Of a stretch of 64,000 bases of DNA, positions 45,253-57,445 are shown one piece after another. A program made the position numbers and the translations under genes. Each line of letters starts with the position of its first letter. The stretch's first letter is position 1. The DNA is from Antilocapra americana (taxonomy: Eukaryota; Chordata; Mammalia; Artiodactyla; Antilocapridae), in assembly GCA_007570785.1 (NCBI GenBank), contig ML664183.1, forward strand, positions 21,029,208-21,093,207. Reading direction: 5' to 3'. The notes under the pieces were generated by a model that was given only the letters and a program-made list of their open reading frames with translations, did no database searches and had not been told where the DNA came from.

Positions 45253-45455
45253 ATAATACAAATAATAGCTCCCCAAGTGGTGTTAGTGGTATAGAATCTG
45301 CTTGCTAATGCAGGAGACTCAAGAGATGAGGATTTGATCCCTGGGTTGGGAAGATCACGTGGAGAAGGAAATGACAACCCACTCCAGTATTCTTGCCTGG
45401 AAAGTCCCATGGGCAGAGGAACCTGATGAGCTACATATATATAATACAAATAATA
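45253..45455 (+). mobile_element. 3'-shortened Bov-tA SINE, 15-bp TSD
   Basis: Perfect duplication ataatacaaataata at 45253-45267 and 45441-45455. The 173-bp element has the long-head start (gctccccaagtggtgttagt) but stops at 'gatgagctacatatat', about 45 bp before the normal end, so the RNA was shortened or primed internally. Confidence 0.93.
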
Positions 45456-45745
45456 CAGGCTGCATTCTAAAATTGATTCTTTTAGCTCATCTGTGAAAAT
45501 CAAGAACAATAAATATGTCAAAAAAAACTTCAGAAAGACGCCTGTATCACTACATTTAAATCTCTGAATGTCATCACTGTCTGCTTTCTTGGGAAAGCTG
45601 AAAACCACATTTTATGATAGATACAACTGAGAAATTAAAGCAGAGACTGATCTTAATGCAGAATTAGATTAATAATTAAAGAGCAGCTTTCATTATAAAA
45701 TTATATGTATATTTTAAATTATAATTTTAATTTAACAAAAATCCA
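45456..45745. other. Unique AT-rich DNA
   Basis: Nothing recognised. Confidence 0.5.
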
Positions 45746-46858
45746 TATGTACAAGTTGGATTTAGAAAGGGCAGAGGAACCAGAGATAAAATTGCCAACA
45801 TCCATTGGATCATAGAAAAAGCAAGAGCATTCCAGAAGGACAACTTCTACTGGTTCATTGACTATGCAAAGACCTTTGACTGTGTGGATCACACAAACTG
45901 TGGAAAATTCTTAAAGAGATGGAAATACCAGACCACTTTACCTGCCTCCTGAGAAACATGGAACAATGTACTGATTCAAAAATGGGAAAGGAGTACATCA
46001 AGGCTGAATATTATCACCCTGCTTATTTAACTTGTATGTAGAGTACATCATGTGAAATGCTGGACTGGATGATGCACAAGCTGGAATGAAGATTGCCAGA
46101 AGAAATATTAACAACCTCAGACATGCAGATGATACCACCCTTACCATAGAAAGCAAAGAGAAACCAAACAGCCTCTTGATGAAGGTGAAAGAGGACAGTG
46201 AAAAAGCTGGCTTAAAACTCAATATTCGAAAAACAAAGATCATGGCATCCAGTCCCATTACTTCATGGCAAATGAATGGGAAAACAATGGAAACAGTGAG
46301 AGACTATTTTCTTGGGCTCCATAATCACTGGAGTCATGGAATTAAAAGATGCTTGATCCTTAGAAGAAAAGCTATGACAAACCAAGACAGTGTATTTAAA
46401 GCCAGAGACATTACTTTGCCAACAAAGTTCTGTATAGTCAAAACTATGGCTTTCCCAGTAGTCATATATGGATGTGAGAGTTGAACCATAAAGAAGGCTT
46501 AGAACCAAAGAATTGATCTTTTTTGAACTGTGGTGCTGGAGAAGACTCTTGAGAATCCCTTGGACTTAAAGAAGATCAATGAACTGAACTGATTCATTGG
46601 AAGGACTGATGCTGAAGCTGAAGCCCCAATACTTTGGCCACTTGATGAGAAGAGCTGGCTCATTGGAAAAGACCCTGATGATGGGAAAGATTGAAGACAG
46701 GAGAAGGGGACAACAGAGGATGACATGGTTGGATGGCATCAGCTACTCAATGGACATAAGTTTGAGTAAGCTCTGAGAGATGACGAAGGACAGGGAAGAC
46801 TGATATCCTGCTGTCCATGGGGTCACAAAGAGTTGGACAAGACTGAGTGACTGAACAA
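45746..46858 (+). mobile_element. BovB LINE 3' 1.1 kb, sense
   Basis: Begins at 'atgtacaagttggatttaga' (RT, before motif A) and ends near 'agtgactgaacaacc'. Contains frames KARAFQKDN...FIDYAKTFDCVDH (motif A) and, at 46086-46484, RHADDTTLTIES (motif C with Tyr changed to His). Several internal deletions, for example part of the C-terminal block at about 46565-46585. Confidence 0.92.
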
Positions 46859-48373
46859 CCTATAAAATTTATAAATGTATATGTTACATAATCTGTAGAA
46901 TTGCCTGTATTTAAAATAAAATTCTGTTTGCAAAAGAAGAAACAGCAGTCTAGACTAATAACTAACATTGTCATTCCAAAAGAAATACTATCCATATGAT
47001 GCTTCTATAATTCCCTGCTACTAGAAGACGGTTGATAAAACACACTTCCATGATTTCCTAAAAAAATACAATAATATAAAAGATCTAATACTAATTTTTT
47101 TGAACATGTAAGAAAAAAAATTCCAATCTTTTAAATTGTTATAGAAAATACATTCCTCTTGGAGAACAACATGATGGCAGATTTAAGCATAATCTGTCCC
47201 CTAAGGTGTACTGTGTAGGTAGAGAAAACTATTATTTAAGTAGTAGAGTTGCTGTTCATTTTAAATAAACCTCATGGACATAAATCTGATACACTCATAA
47301 AAGCTAAATTTAGCTGTAATTACTCATGTAACAAGAGCAACATTCATCTTAAAATGGATTATGTCTAGGATTCTTTCTTTCAAGTAAATGAACATCTATT
47401 GACTAGAGACCTTCGAAACATGTACTAGCAGCAATAATTACTATTATTAATAAAATATTCTCTTGAGCACATATTAAATGTTTCAATTTATTAAATATGC
47501 TGAGCTCTGCATCTCTCTCTAAGATAATTTTTATAAGAAGTTTACTTTGTAGGAGAATATTAATATGATATATGCAAACAATGTTTACTTGAACTTCACA
47601 AAATATGAGGTTCATAGAAGCTCATTTCTCTGAATACTTTATCTACCTAAAGTCAGAATTTTAATTAGGTAAATCCACATACATTTTTCATAAATGAAAA
47701 AGAGTCACTATCGGCTATTTTTCACTGCCTGTGAAAACTCAGTCCCCATTTTTCTTATTTTAACCTAAGAAGAAATTTATGTTTCTTTCTTTTTAAGAAT
47801 ACAATTTTCAGCATTGCTTTTATTTTAAAACTCCTTATCTTTTCTCCTCAAATCCCAGTCTTCTCTGAGCAATCTCATCCTTACTTAGCTGGAATCACCT
47901 ACCCTACAAGAAAGACTGGTTTCTCAATAAATGGAGAGACATGTAGAACACTTAATGAAAGCTAAAATGTAGGCAGAAGAAGAAGGGAAGGAATATTCTT
48001 CAGGAAAGGAAAGAAAAGGTATTTGACATGGGTGCAAACAAGGAGAAGTGAAACTGGAGAAAGGAATTGCTTGATGGCATCAAATGCTGTAAGAGAAAGA
48101 GAAAGGAGGTAGAGTTTTTCATTTGCATAAGGGGAATCCATTTGAACTCTGAAAATTAGATTTATTAGCAAAGAAGGAGGATTTAAATGATTTAGATGAT
48201 TTGGACTAAGTAAGGATAAGATTTTGTGCAGAGGGATAGGCAACATATGTAGATGAAAAAGGAGAATATCATGGAATAAGCTTACTGTTGAAAAGAGACA
48301 GATTACTCTTTATGTTTGTAAGGGTGTATATGGGGGTAAAGGTCAATGCTGTGTATTTCTACTAAAGGAAGTA
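46859..48373. other. Unique AT-rich DNA
   Basis: 1.5 kb without a gene or repeat family that I can name. Confidence 0.5.
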
Positions 48374-48706
48374 TGCTGTGTGCTGTGCTTAGTCTCTTGG
48401 CTGTGTCCTGTGACCCCATGTACTGTAGCCCACCAATCTCCTCTGTCCATGGGGATTCTCCAGGCAAGAATACTGGAGCAGGTTTCCATCCCCCGCCCAC
48501 CCCAGGGGATCTTCCCAGCACAGGGACTGAACCCAGGTTTCCTACATTGCAGGCTGATTCTTTACTGTTTGAGTCACCAGGGAAGCCCAAGAATACTGGA
48601 GTGGGTAGCCTATCCCTTCTCTAGGGGAAATTCTCTACCCAAAATTGAACTGGGGTCTCATGCATTGCAGGTGGATTCTTTACCAGCTGAGCTACCAGGG
48701 AAGCCC
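48374..48706 (-). mobile_element. Dimeric Bov-tA SINE, antisense
   Basis: Two antisense tRNA-like units: heads at 'tgagtcaccagggaagccca' (about 48570-48590) and 'ctgagctaccagggaagccc' (about 48686-48706), with the BovB-like tail at the left (gcttagtctcttggctgtgt). Same dimer architecture as 22680-22855, but with the full tail. Confidence 0.9.
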
Positions 48707-48724
48707 AAAGGAAATATATATGTT

Positions 48725-48765
48725 TATAAATGTGTGTGTGTATGTGTGTGTATGAGAGAGTATAT
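48725..48765. repeat. (TG)n microsatellite
   Basis: Interrupted TG units (tgtgtgtgtgtatgtgtgtg) just after the SINE head. Confidence 0.93.
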
Positions 48766-49521
48766 GGTCAGCTGTGTGAAGCAGGCAAGTTAGGCAAAAG
48801 ATGTCCCCAGCTTTCCCTGTCTCTGAAGAGAGGCATTGTAGCTCCAGGGAAAGTGAGTGTTAGAATTTGTTGATACCCTTGACTCTGAAAACTGCAATAA
48901 TCAATGACAAGACTTTAATCTTCATATTCTATAGGTCCTGAATAATGAGACATTGTGGCTACTTTGATATCATGTGTCCTAATGCTTTAACCAAGTCTGA
49001 AAAACTGCTTTAAATATTTCCTTTCATTATTCTAAATCTTATTGTTAAACATCACTGTAATATTGCTCTTTTTTTTCTTTCATTGCAAATCCATGAGTTA
49101 ACCCAGTAGCTATATCTTCTATAATGTCTCATATTTCTGTAATTTCTTTCCATTCCTTTCCCACCAGTGTTTTCCATAACCTCTTTCATTGTGGTTTCTT
49201 TCAAAGTAGTTTGTTTATGTTAAGTCTCCAAAGACCTGATGAACCTTATTACTTTCAGATACAATTGTCTTCAAACATCGCATTTCTCTTTTAGTTAGTT
49301 CTTTGATTCAATGTGTATTTGATTCCCATTACCTGAAAACAAAATGCAGTCTTACCAGTATAATTATTCACAGTTTTGATTCAATTGATTTTACTTTCCC
49401 TACTTGCCTTTCCATGAATCTATTCCAAGTGTACTAGTTTCCACTTTGTGTTTGACTTTTTTCCTAGAATTATTTCCAGTCTTATCCATTTAAGCAAATA
49501 ACACCAACTACTAAAGTGAAA
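48766..49521. other. Unique AT-rich DNA
   Basis: No gene recognised. Confidence 0.5.
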
Positions 49522-50613
49522 CATGGATCACAACCTTGTCTAACTCAATGAAACTATGAACCATGCAGTATAGGGCCACCCAAGATATCTGGGTCATGGT
49601 GGAGAGTTCTAACAAAACTCCGTGGTCCATTGGAGAAGGGAATGACAGACCACTTTGTATTCTTGCCTTGAGAACCCCATGAACAGTATGAAAAGGTAAA
49701 AAGATATGACATTGAAAGAAGAACACCCCAGGTTGTTAGGTGCTCAATATACTACTGGAGAAAAGCAGGGAAATAGCTCCAAAAAAATGAAGAGGCTGAG
49801 CCAAAGTGGAAACAACATCCAGTTGCGGATATGTCTGGTAGGGAAAGTAAAGTCCGATGCTGTGAAGCACAGTATCACACAGGAAACTGGAATGTTAGGT
49901 CTGTGAATCAAGGTTAATTGGAAGTGGTCAAACAGGAGATGGCGAGTGAACATCCACATTTTATGAATCAGTGAAATAAAATGGACTGGAATGGGTGAAT
50001 TTAATTCAGATGACTATTATATCTATGACTGTGGGCAAGAATCTCTTAGAAGAAATGGAGTAGCCCTCATAGTCAATAAAAGATGGAGAAAAATATACAG
50101 TCAGCAAAAAGAAGACCAGGAGATGGCTGTGGCTCATATCATAATCTACTTATTGCAAATTTCATAGTTAAATTGAGAAAAATAGAGAAAACCTCTAGGC
50201 CATTCAGGAAGGACCTAAGTCAGATCCCATAAAATTGTACAATGGAAGTGACAAATAGAGTCAAGAGATTAGCTCTGATAGACAAAGTGCCTGAAGAACT
50301 ATAAACAGAGGTTCATAACATTGTATAAGAGACAGTGATCAAAACCATCCCCAAGAAAAAGAAATCCAAAAAGGCAAAATGGCTGTCTGAGGAGGCCTTA
50401 CAAATGGTTGAGAAAAGAAGAGAAGTGAAAGGCAAAGGAGAAGAGGAAAGATATACACATCTGAATGCAGAGTTCCAGAGAATAGCAAGGAGAGATAAAA
50501 AGCCTTCCTAAATGAACAAGGAAAGAAATACAGGAAAACAATAGAATGGGAAATACCAGAGATCTCTTCAAGAAAATTAGAGATACTAAGGGAACATTTT
50601 ATGCAAAGATGGT
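49522..50613 (+). mobile_element. BovB LINE 5' region, internally deleted and 3'-truncated
   Basis: The only fragment here with BovB sequence upstream of mid-endonuclease. It starts at 'cacaaccttgtctaactcaa', passes 'gaaactggaatgttaggtct' and 'gaatgggtgaatttaattca' (N-terminal endonuclease), then jumps at about 50085 from 'agccctcatagtcaataaaa' to 'atacagtcagcaaaaagaag', losing roughly 450 bp of endonuclease. It stops at 'gggaacattttatgcaaaga' in the linker. No 3' tail, so the 3' half was lost after insertion or separated by rearrangement. No usable ORF. Confidence 0.92.
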
Positions 50614-51004
50614 TTCACATGGTTTCTCATACATAATTTTGGGTAGTATTTGTATGTTGATTTTTAAACTATATATTGCATTATTTTAGGAGATGATTTA
50701 CTCCACTTACACTGATATTTTAGTGGGAAGCAACTGAAATTTAAATAAGCACGATGAAAATTATGTCCCTTTTATTGAATAATACTGAATACATTTATAA
50801 ATGCAGAGAAAAATCTGAATACTATAAAATTTGTTACAAATGGAAAATATATTTTACTGAAGAAAGATGATATTTAGAAATCATAATAAAATATTAAAAA
50901 TAAAACATTAAAATTCAATGTTGAAATTTAGTTGTAAAACTCAAATAGATTCTAAATTATAATTGAATAGATATACAATAAGTTTTTATAGAGTTAAAAT
51001 GGAA
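50614..51004. other. Unique AT-rich DNA
   Basis: Nothing recognised. Confidence 0.5.
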
Positions 51005-51645
51005 ATTTAAAAATCTTCTATTACATTGGTCAGAATGGCCATCATCAAATATCTACAAATAATAAATGCTGGAAATGATATAGAGAAAAGAGAACCCTCC
51101 TGTTGGTGCGAATGTAATTTGGTATCGACACAATGTAGAACAGTAAGAATATTCCTTAAAGAACTAAAAATAGAACTACCATATAAGCCAGCATACACAC
51201 TCCTGGGTATATCTGTGGAAAAGACAAAAACTCTAATTTTAAAATATACATGTATCTCAATGTTCATAGCAGCACTATTTACGATAGCCAAGGCATGAAA
51301 TCTTCCTAAATGATATAATGGTCTTATTTGGAAAGCAGAATTAGGGACACAGAGGTAGAAACAAATGTGTGGACATCAAGAGGGGAAAGGGCAGGGGTAG
51401 GATGAATTGGGATTGCCATATATATACTATAGATACTATGCATAAAATAGTTAACTAATGAGAACCTATTGTATAGCTCAGGGAACTCTACTCAACGCTC
51501 TGTGGTGACCTAGATAAGAAGAAGGAAATCTCAAATAGAGAGGATATATGTTTACATATAGCTGATTCACTTTGCTGTACAGTAGGAACTAACACAACAT
51601 TGTAATTATACTCCAAGTAAATTAACTTAAAAAACAGAAGGAATA
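51005..51645 (+). mobile_element. L1 3' end with internal deletion
   Basis: Late ORF2 (ggtcagaatggccatcatca, gcagcactatttacgatagc) joins 3' UTR near 51300 (aaagcagaattagggacaca). Continues to 'gaacctattgtatagctcag' and 'gctgattcactttgctgtac', ending A-rich. Confidence 0.9.
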
Positions 51646-52593
51646 AAAAGATGAATGGAAATATTAGAAAAAAAAAACCAAAGAGTTGTTTAAAAGTCAA
51701 CAGACATTTTTTAGGGAAAAGCTGTCAGGACTAGGCAAATAAGCTAACTGATATAAAAGATCAAAATATGTGAGAGGAAACTCTCTCACACAAATCTTTT
51801 GTTATTTTATATATTTCAGAGGCTTATAGAAACACATTTTTATGAGAACATTTGCTATGCCATTTTCCTTAGAGATAATGTTTCAGGCAACTAAAACCAA
51901 CTTTGATTAATTATTATTGTTTGTTATCTGTACTTGATGTTTGAATGTCATAAGACATGTCTAAAAAATATAACCAGGGATTTGATATCTGTGAAGTTTT
52001 CTCCCCTAAGGAATGAGTGAAAATGTAAATTCAGTGTTTACATGATTTGTACTTCTTGTCTTTCGTGTATTGGAATAGGAAGAGTTTTTAAACGATGAAA
52101 AATAACATATTTTTTCTAGAATTAAGGAAAATATCAGGCATTATGATATTTTTAAAAACACATATTTTCCTCTAACCATTTATTTAATACATATTTACTC
52201 ATATACCTATGGATGTACCATGTATTCACCTAGTGATGTGACAGAACAGAAGATTTGTTTTATTTAGGAGCCAAAGTGAATGTAGGTGGCCATATTGGCA
52301 AGAATCAACACTGGAAGACTCAAGAAACAGGGACTGTCTAAATAGCCATGTTCCAGAGGGCATACCGGGACCAAGAGTTGAATTCAAGTTGAAGGATCTG
52401 ATATAGAGGGAGGTACAGAATGTAAGCCGTTCATGATTCCAGTCATGGAGATACTGGGTAAAATAGATGAAAGGAATCTTTCATTGAGGAACAACAGCTA
52501 AGTCCACAGGCAAAATAAACTAATCCTTAAAAGCAATCCACCATTTGGAAGGTAAATTTCCATGTCAATGTGTCAATAAAATATCCATCTCAA
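51646..52593. other. Unique non-coding DNA
   Basis: No gene or named repeat. A short direct repeat (tcaatgtgtca) precedes the SINE at about 52564-52600. Confidence 0.5.
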
Positions 52594-52795
52594 TGTGTCA
52601 GTTGCTCAGTCGTGTCTGATTCTTTGGGACCCCACAGACTGTAGCTCACCAGGCTTCTCTATCTATGGCATTCTCCAGGCAAGAATACTGGAGTGGATTC
52701 CACTCCTTTCTCCAGAGGATCTTCCCAACCCAGGGATGGAACCCTGGTCTCCTGCATTGCAGGCAGATACTTTACTGTTTGAGTGACAGGGAAGT
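52594..52795 (-). mobile_element. Bov-tA SINE, antisense
   Basis: Tail 'gtcagttgctcagtcgtgtc' to head 'tgtttgagtgacagggaagt'. Confidence 0.94.
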
Positions 52796-52859
52796 CATAC
52801 ATAAAAATAGATATTACCGAGTTACTATCTTTAAGATTTTGATAATCTTGCTGGGAAGA

Positions 52860-53060
52860 AAGTGAAAGTGAAGTTGCTCAGTCCGACTCTTTGCGACCCC
52901 ATCAACTGTAGCCTACCAGGCTCCTCAGTCCATGGAATTTTCCAGGCAAAAGTACTGAAGTGGGCTGCCATTTCCTTCTCCAGGGGATCTTCCCAACCCA
53001 TGGATCAAACCTGGGTCTCCCACATTGCAGGCAGACGCTTTACTGTCTGAGCCACCAGTG
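52860..53060 (-). mobile_element. Bov-tA SINE, antisense
   Basis: Tail 'agtgaaagtgaagttgctca' to head 'tactgtctgagccaccagtg'. Well preserved, so relatively young. Confidence 0.94.
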
Positions 53061-53065
53061 CTATG

Positions 53066-53475
53066 CTATGTGCAAGGCCTATTGACCTGGGAGCTGGACT
53101 CCGAAAAAAGAGGCTCTTTATCCCTTCCTCTGTCCTTGGAATGTATGATCTGCCACCAGTCTCCCAGTGGGAGCTATTCCAAGTGAATAATCTCTAGAGA
53201 GTAAGATTGTTGAGATCATCTGTACAGTGATTGAGCCTCATTAAGGTTCTACCTAAACATTAAGATTTTTATGGACAGATGTGGAGATCTACTTATCTTA
53301 CAGCCACCCAAGATAGGCCTCGTATATAAACTCCCACATTTATTAAACCTATCTCTTACCAATCTGGAGTGGCCTGTCTCTTTCCTGGTCTCTCTCTGCC
53401 CTGCTTGTATGGAGGCCAGTTTGTGAACCAGGAGCACATATAGCAGAGTGTGACTGACTCTACAAGGGATGAAGT
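53066..53475 (+). mobile_element. Probable ERV LTR fragment
   Basis: A TATA box in 'cgtatataaactcccac' (53321-53337), then 'attaaacctatctcttacca' and 'tggcctgtctctttcctggt', resembles the R/U5 part of a bovine ERV LTR. No internal retroviral sequence next to it. Boundaries and family are uncertain. Confidence 0.45.
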
Positions 53476-54092
53476 TGGAAGGACACGTATAGAGAAAAAT
53501 GTCCCAGCTTGTTCTTCAAGGATAAGGAGAAGCTTTCCAGGTAAGATGGTGAACAAACTCCATGAAAGATACTGAGACATAAGATGCATGCTTTGCTTGA
53601 GCAAATCTAAGGTAAGATTTGAGTAGATGAGCTTGAATAGGAATGCAGGATGAATTATGGAGCATTTTGTAGACTGGGCTAAAAGACTTAATCCTTTTAA
53701 AATTAGAACATTCTCTAAAACCATAATAAAAACTCACAACTCACAAAATAGGAGAAAATATTTGCAAATAAAGTGACTGACAGGGATTAACCTCCAAAAT
53801 ATATAAACACCTCATGCAACTCAATATAAACAACCCAATCAAAAATGAGCAGAATGTCTAAATAGATATTTCTGGAAAGAAGACATACAGGTGACAAAGA
53901 GGCTCAACATCATCAATCATTAGAGAAATGCAAATCAAAACTGCAATGAGGTATCATCTCACACTGGTGAGAAAAGCCATCATCAAAAAATCTATTAAAT
54001 AATAAATGCTGGGGAGGATGTGGGGAAAAGGGAATCCTCCTATGCTATTGATGGAAATATGAATTAGTACAGCCACTACGGAGAATAGTATG

Positions 54093-54336
54093 GAGGTTCC
54101 TTGCATGGGCACTAAGTTACTTCATTCATGTCCAACTCCTTGCAATCCTATGGAATGTAGCCCACCAGGCTCCTCTGTTCATTCTTCTCTAGGCAAGAAT
54201 ACTGGAGTGGGTGGCCATGGCCTCATTCAGGATATCTTCCCAACCCAGGGATTAAACCCAGATCTCTTATGTCTCCTGCATTGGCAGGTGGATTCTTTAC
54301 AACTAGCACCACCTGGGAAGCTCACAGAGGTTCCTT
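54093..54336 (-). mobile_element. Bov-tA SINE nested in L1, 10-bp TSD
   Basis: gaggttcctt at 54093-54102 and 54327-54336 is L1 sequence duplicated around an antisense long-head SINE (tail 'gcactaagttacttcattca', head 'actagcaccacctgggaagc'). Confidence 0.95.
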
Positions 54337-54660
54337 ATAAAATTAAAAATAGAACTATCACATGATATGATCCAGCAATCCCACTTCTGGGCATGTATCC
54401 AGAGAAAGACATGATTCAAAAAGATACATGTACTCCTTTGTTCATTTCAGCACTATTTACAATAGCCAGGACATGGAAGCAACCTAAATGTCCATCAACA
54501 GAAGAATGTTTAAAGAAGATGTGGTGCATGCATACAATGGAATACTACTCAGCCATAAAAACAAGTGACATTGGGTCATTTGTATTGATGTAGATGGACC
54601 TAAAGACTCTCTTACACAGTGAAGTAAGCCAGATACAAACAAATATGTCACTTACATATA

Positions 54661-54850
54661 GCTTCCCTGGTGGCTCAGTGGTAAATAATCCTGCCAATGT
54701 AGGAGACCTGGGTTTGATCCCTGGGTTGGGAAGATCCTCTAGAGAAGGAAATAGCAACCCACTTCAGTATTCTTGCCTGGGGAATCCCATGGACAAAGAA
54801 GCCTACAGTCCATAGAGTCACAAGAGTTGGACATGACTAAACAACAACAA
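54661..54850 (+). mobile_element. Bov-tA SINE nested in L1
   Basis: gcttccctggtggctcagtg head to tail 'gacatgactaaacaacaaca'. 'acatat' borders both ends, consistent with a short duplication in the L1 3' UTR. Confidence 0.94.
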
Positions 54851-55283
54851 CATATTTTATATGTGGAATCTAAAAGAAAAAAAAAAGTGGCACAAATGAA
54901 CCTGTTTACAAAATGGAAATAGAATAACAGATATAAAAAACAAACATAGTTACCAAGGCGGGAGGAAGGGGTGAGGGATAAATTGTGAGATTGGGATTGA
55001 CATATAGACACTACTGTATATAAAATGGGTTAACTAAAACGAATCTATTGTATAGCACAGGGACCTCTACTCAGTACTGTATAAAGACCTGTATGCATTT
55101 TAAAAAGAGTAGATGTGTGTATAGGTATAACTGATTCGTTTTGCAGTTAAGTAGAAATTAAACAACATGAAACTTAAAACATGTACTTATTTTTGTAGGG
55201 TTTCCTTGTATTTCAGAAATAATTCTCTAAGAAAAAAGGTGTAAGTTTAACGAGGCAGTGAGATCATTTAGGGGACCACTGTA

Positions 55284-55498
55284 CAGCTGACACTTGGACA
55301 ACATGTGTTTAAACTACATGGGTTCACTTCTATGTTGATTTTTTTTCAATAAATACTTTTAGTGCTACATAATCCAGGATTGATTGACTCCTTGGGTGTG
55401 GAACTGTGAAGGGCCAACTATTGGACATGAGTATCTGGATTTTAGTATTCGTGGGGGCTCCTTAACCCAGTTTCCTCATGGATACAGAGAGACTACAG
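55284..55498 (+). mobile_element. MER2-like (Tigger/pogo group) DNA transposon
   Basis: Begins cagctgacacttggacaaca right after TA, contains 'ggattgattgactccttggg', 'gaagggccaactattgg' and 'attttagtattcgtgggggc', and ends near 'gatacagagagactacag' followed by TA. Non-autonomous and shortened. No transposase. Confidence 0.7.
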
Positions 55499-55919
55499 TA
55501 GTTGTCATATTAATGGAAAACAAAAATATTGACTAATAAAATATCAAGGTGCGTAGAGAAAGGAACTAATGAGTAGACTCAACAGAATTAATATTCAGAA
55601 TGGATATAAATATATGAGAGTTAGTAAAGAAAGGAAATGTAGGCAGCTTATCAAAATTTGCCTTGAGTAATTAGATAGAAGGTGGATAGATAAGGGCATT
55701 TGGGGAATATTGATTATTTAATTTTATAGATTAGATTGAAAATCATAGGATAAACACTTTTAAATAGCAAAAAATAAGCATAAATAATTTTACATTAAAA
55801 CTATCTAATCCACTCAACTCACAAAACTGTTCAGTGGATTGCCTATTAATATTGATTGTAATCTTAAAATTTCACTATATTTTTTTCAATTTTCTGTCAT
55901 ATTCCAAAATTTACGTCAA
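55499..55919. other. Unique AT-rich DNA
   Basis: Nothing recognised. Confidence 0.5.
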
Positions 55920-57222
55920 CTTCAGTTTTTATTCCAATCCCAAAGAAAGGCAATGCCAAAGAATGCTCAAACTACAATGCAAGTGCACTTATCTCACATG
56001 CTAGAAAGTAATGCTCAAAATATCTAAGCCAGGATTCAGCAATATGTGAACCGTGAACCTCCAGATGTTCAAGCTGCTTTTAAAAAAGGCAGAGGAACCA
56101 GACATCAAATTGCCAACATCCGCTGGATTATTGAGAAAGCAAAAGAGTTCCAGATAAACATCTATCTCTGTTTTATTGACTATGCCAAAGCCTTTGACTG
56201 TGTGGATCACAATAAAATGTGGAAAATTCTTCAAGAAATGATAATACCAGACCACCTGACCTGCCTATTGAGAAAACTGTATGCAGGTCAGGAAGCAACA
56301 GTTAGAACTGGACATGGACAACAGATTGGCTCCAAATAGGAAAAGGAGTATGTCAAGGCTGTATATTGTCACCCTGCTTATTTAACTTATATGCAGAGCA
56401 TATCATGAGAAACTCTGGACTGGAGGAAGCACAAGCTGGAATCAAGATTGGTGGGTAAAATATCAATAACCTCAGATATGCAGATGACACCACCCTTATG
56501 GTAGAAAGTGAGAGAGCCTCTTGACAAAAATGAAAGAGGATAGTGAAAAAGTTGGCTTAAAGCTCAACATTCAGAAAACTAAGATCATGACATCTGGTCC
56601 CATCACTTCATGACAAACAGACGGGGAGACAGTGGCTGACTTTAATTTTTGGAGCTCTAAAATCACTGCAGATGGTGATTGCAGCCATGAAATTAAAAGA
56701 TGCTTACTCCTTGGAAGGAAAGTTATGACTGAACTAGATATTACTTTGCCAACAAAGGTCCATCTAGTCAAGGATGGTTTTTCCAGTAGTCATGTATGGA
56801 TGTGAGAAATGGACTATAAAGAAACCTGAGCGCCAAAGAATTGATGCTTTTGAAGTGTGGTGTTGGGGAAGACTCTTGAGAGTCCATTGGTCTGCAAGGA
56901 GATCCAACCAGTCCATCCTAAAGGAGATCAGTCCTGGGTGTTCATTGAAAGGTCTTATGTTGAAGCTGAAACTCCAATACTTTGGCCACCTGATGTGAAG
57001 AGCTGACTCATTTGAAAAGACCCTGATGCTGGGAAAGATTGAGGGCAGGAGGAGAAGGAGATGTCAGAGGATGAGATGGTTGGATGGCATCACTGACTCA
57101 ATGGACATGAGTTTGGGTAGGCTCTGGTAGTTGGTGATGGACAGGGAGGTGTGGCATGCTGCAGTTCATGGGGTTGCAAACAGTTGAACTCGACTAAGTG
57201 ACTGAACTGAACTGAACTGAAC
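55920..57222 (+). mobile_element. BovB LINE 3' 1.3 kb, sense, with CTGAA repeat tail
   Basis: From 'ttattccaatcccaaagaaa' at the start of RT to a tail of four CTGAA-type units (57199-57222). Contains motif A frame FIDYAKAFDCVDHNK, and 56774-56998 FPVVMYGCEKWTIKKPE and WCWGRLLRVHWSARRSNQS. Small deletions interrupt the frame near 56515 and 56735-56775. Confidence 0.95.
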
Positions 57223-57231
57223 CAAAAGACT

Positions 57232-57445
57232 TGGCTTCTCATGTGGCTCAGTGGTGTAGAATCTACTTAACAATGCAAGAGATACAAAAGATGCAGCTTT
57301 TATCCCTGAGTAAGGAGAATCCCCTGGAGGAGGAAATGACAGCCTGCTCTAGTATTTTTGCCTGGAAAATCCCATGGACAGAGGAGCATGACAGGCTTTA
57401 GTCTATGGGGCTGCAGAGTTAGATATGAGTTAGCAAGTGAGCAGA
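57232..57445 (+). mobile_element. Bov-tA SINE, diverged
   Basis: ggcttctcatgtggctcagt head and tail 'gatatgagttagcaagtgag', only about 10 bp after the BovB tail. Confidence 0.85.

Larger units (their letters stand above)
53727..55170 (+). mobile_element. L1 3' end carrying two SINE insertions
   Basis: Plus-strand L1 from mid-ORF2 (gagaaaatatttgcaaataa, aatgcaaatcaaaactgcaa) through late ORF2 (ggaatactactcagccataa) to the 3' UTR (ttgtatagcacagggacctc). About 1030 bp of L1 without the two SINEs. Stops and frameshifts throughout. Confidence 0.92.

Noticed and set aside
45153..45608. 151-codon minus-strand frame
   Set aside because: It passes through an antisense Bov-tA, the usual source of frames reading '...GLSRQEYWSGLSFPSPRDLPNPG'.
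48380..48793. 137-codon plus-strand frame
   Set aside because: Entirely within a dimeric Bov-tA SINE and the TG repeat beside it.
53356..53724. 122-codon minus-strand frame
   Set aside because: Runs antisense across a probable LTR and adjacent DNA. Composition gives no domain.
49522..57222. The 49.5-kb BovB 5' fragment and the 55.9-kb BovB 3' fragment as one split element
   Set aside because: The interval contains a MER2-like transposon older than BovB, plus L1s and unique DNA, and about 480 bp of BovB is missing between them, so a simple insertion cannot explain it.
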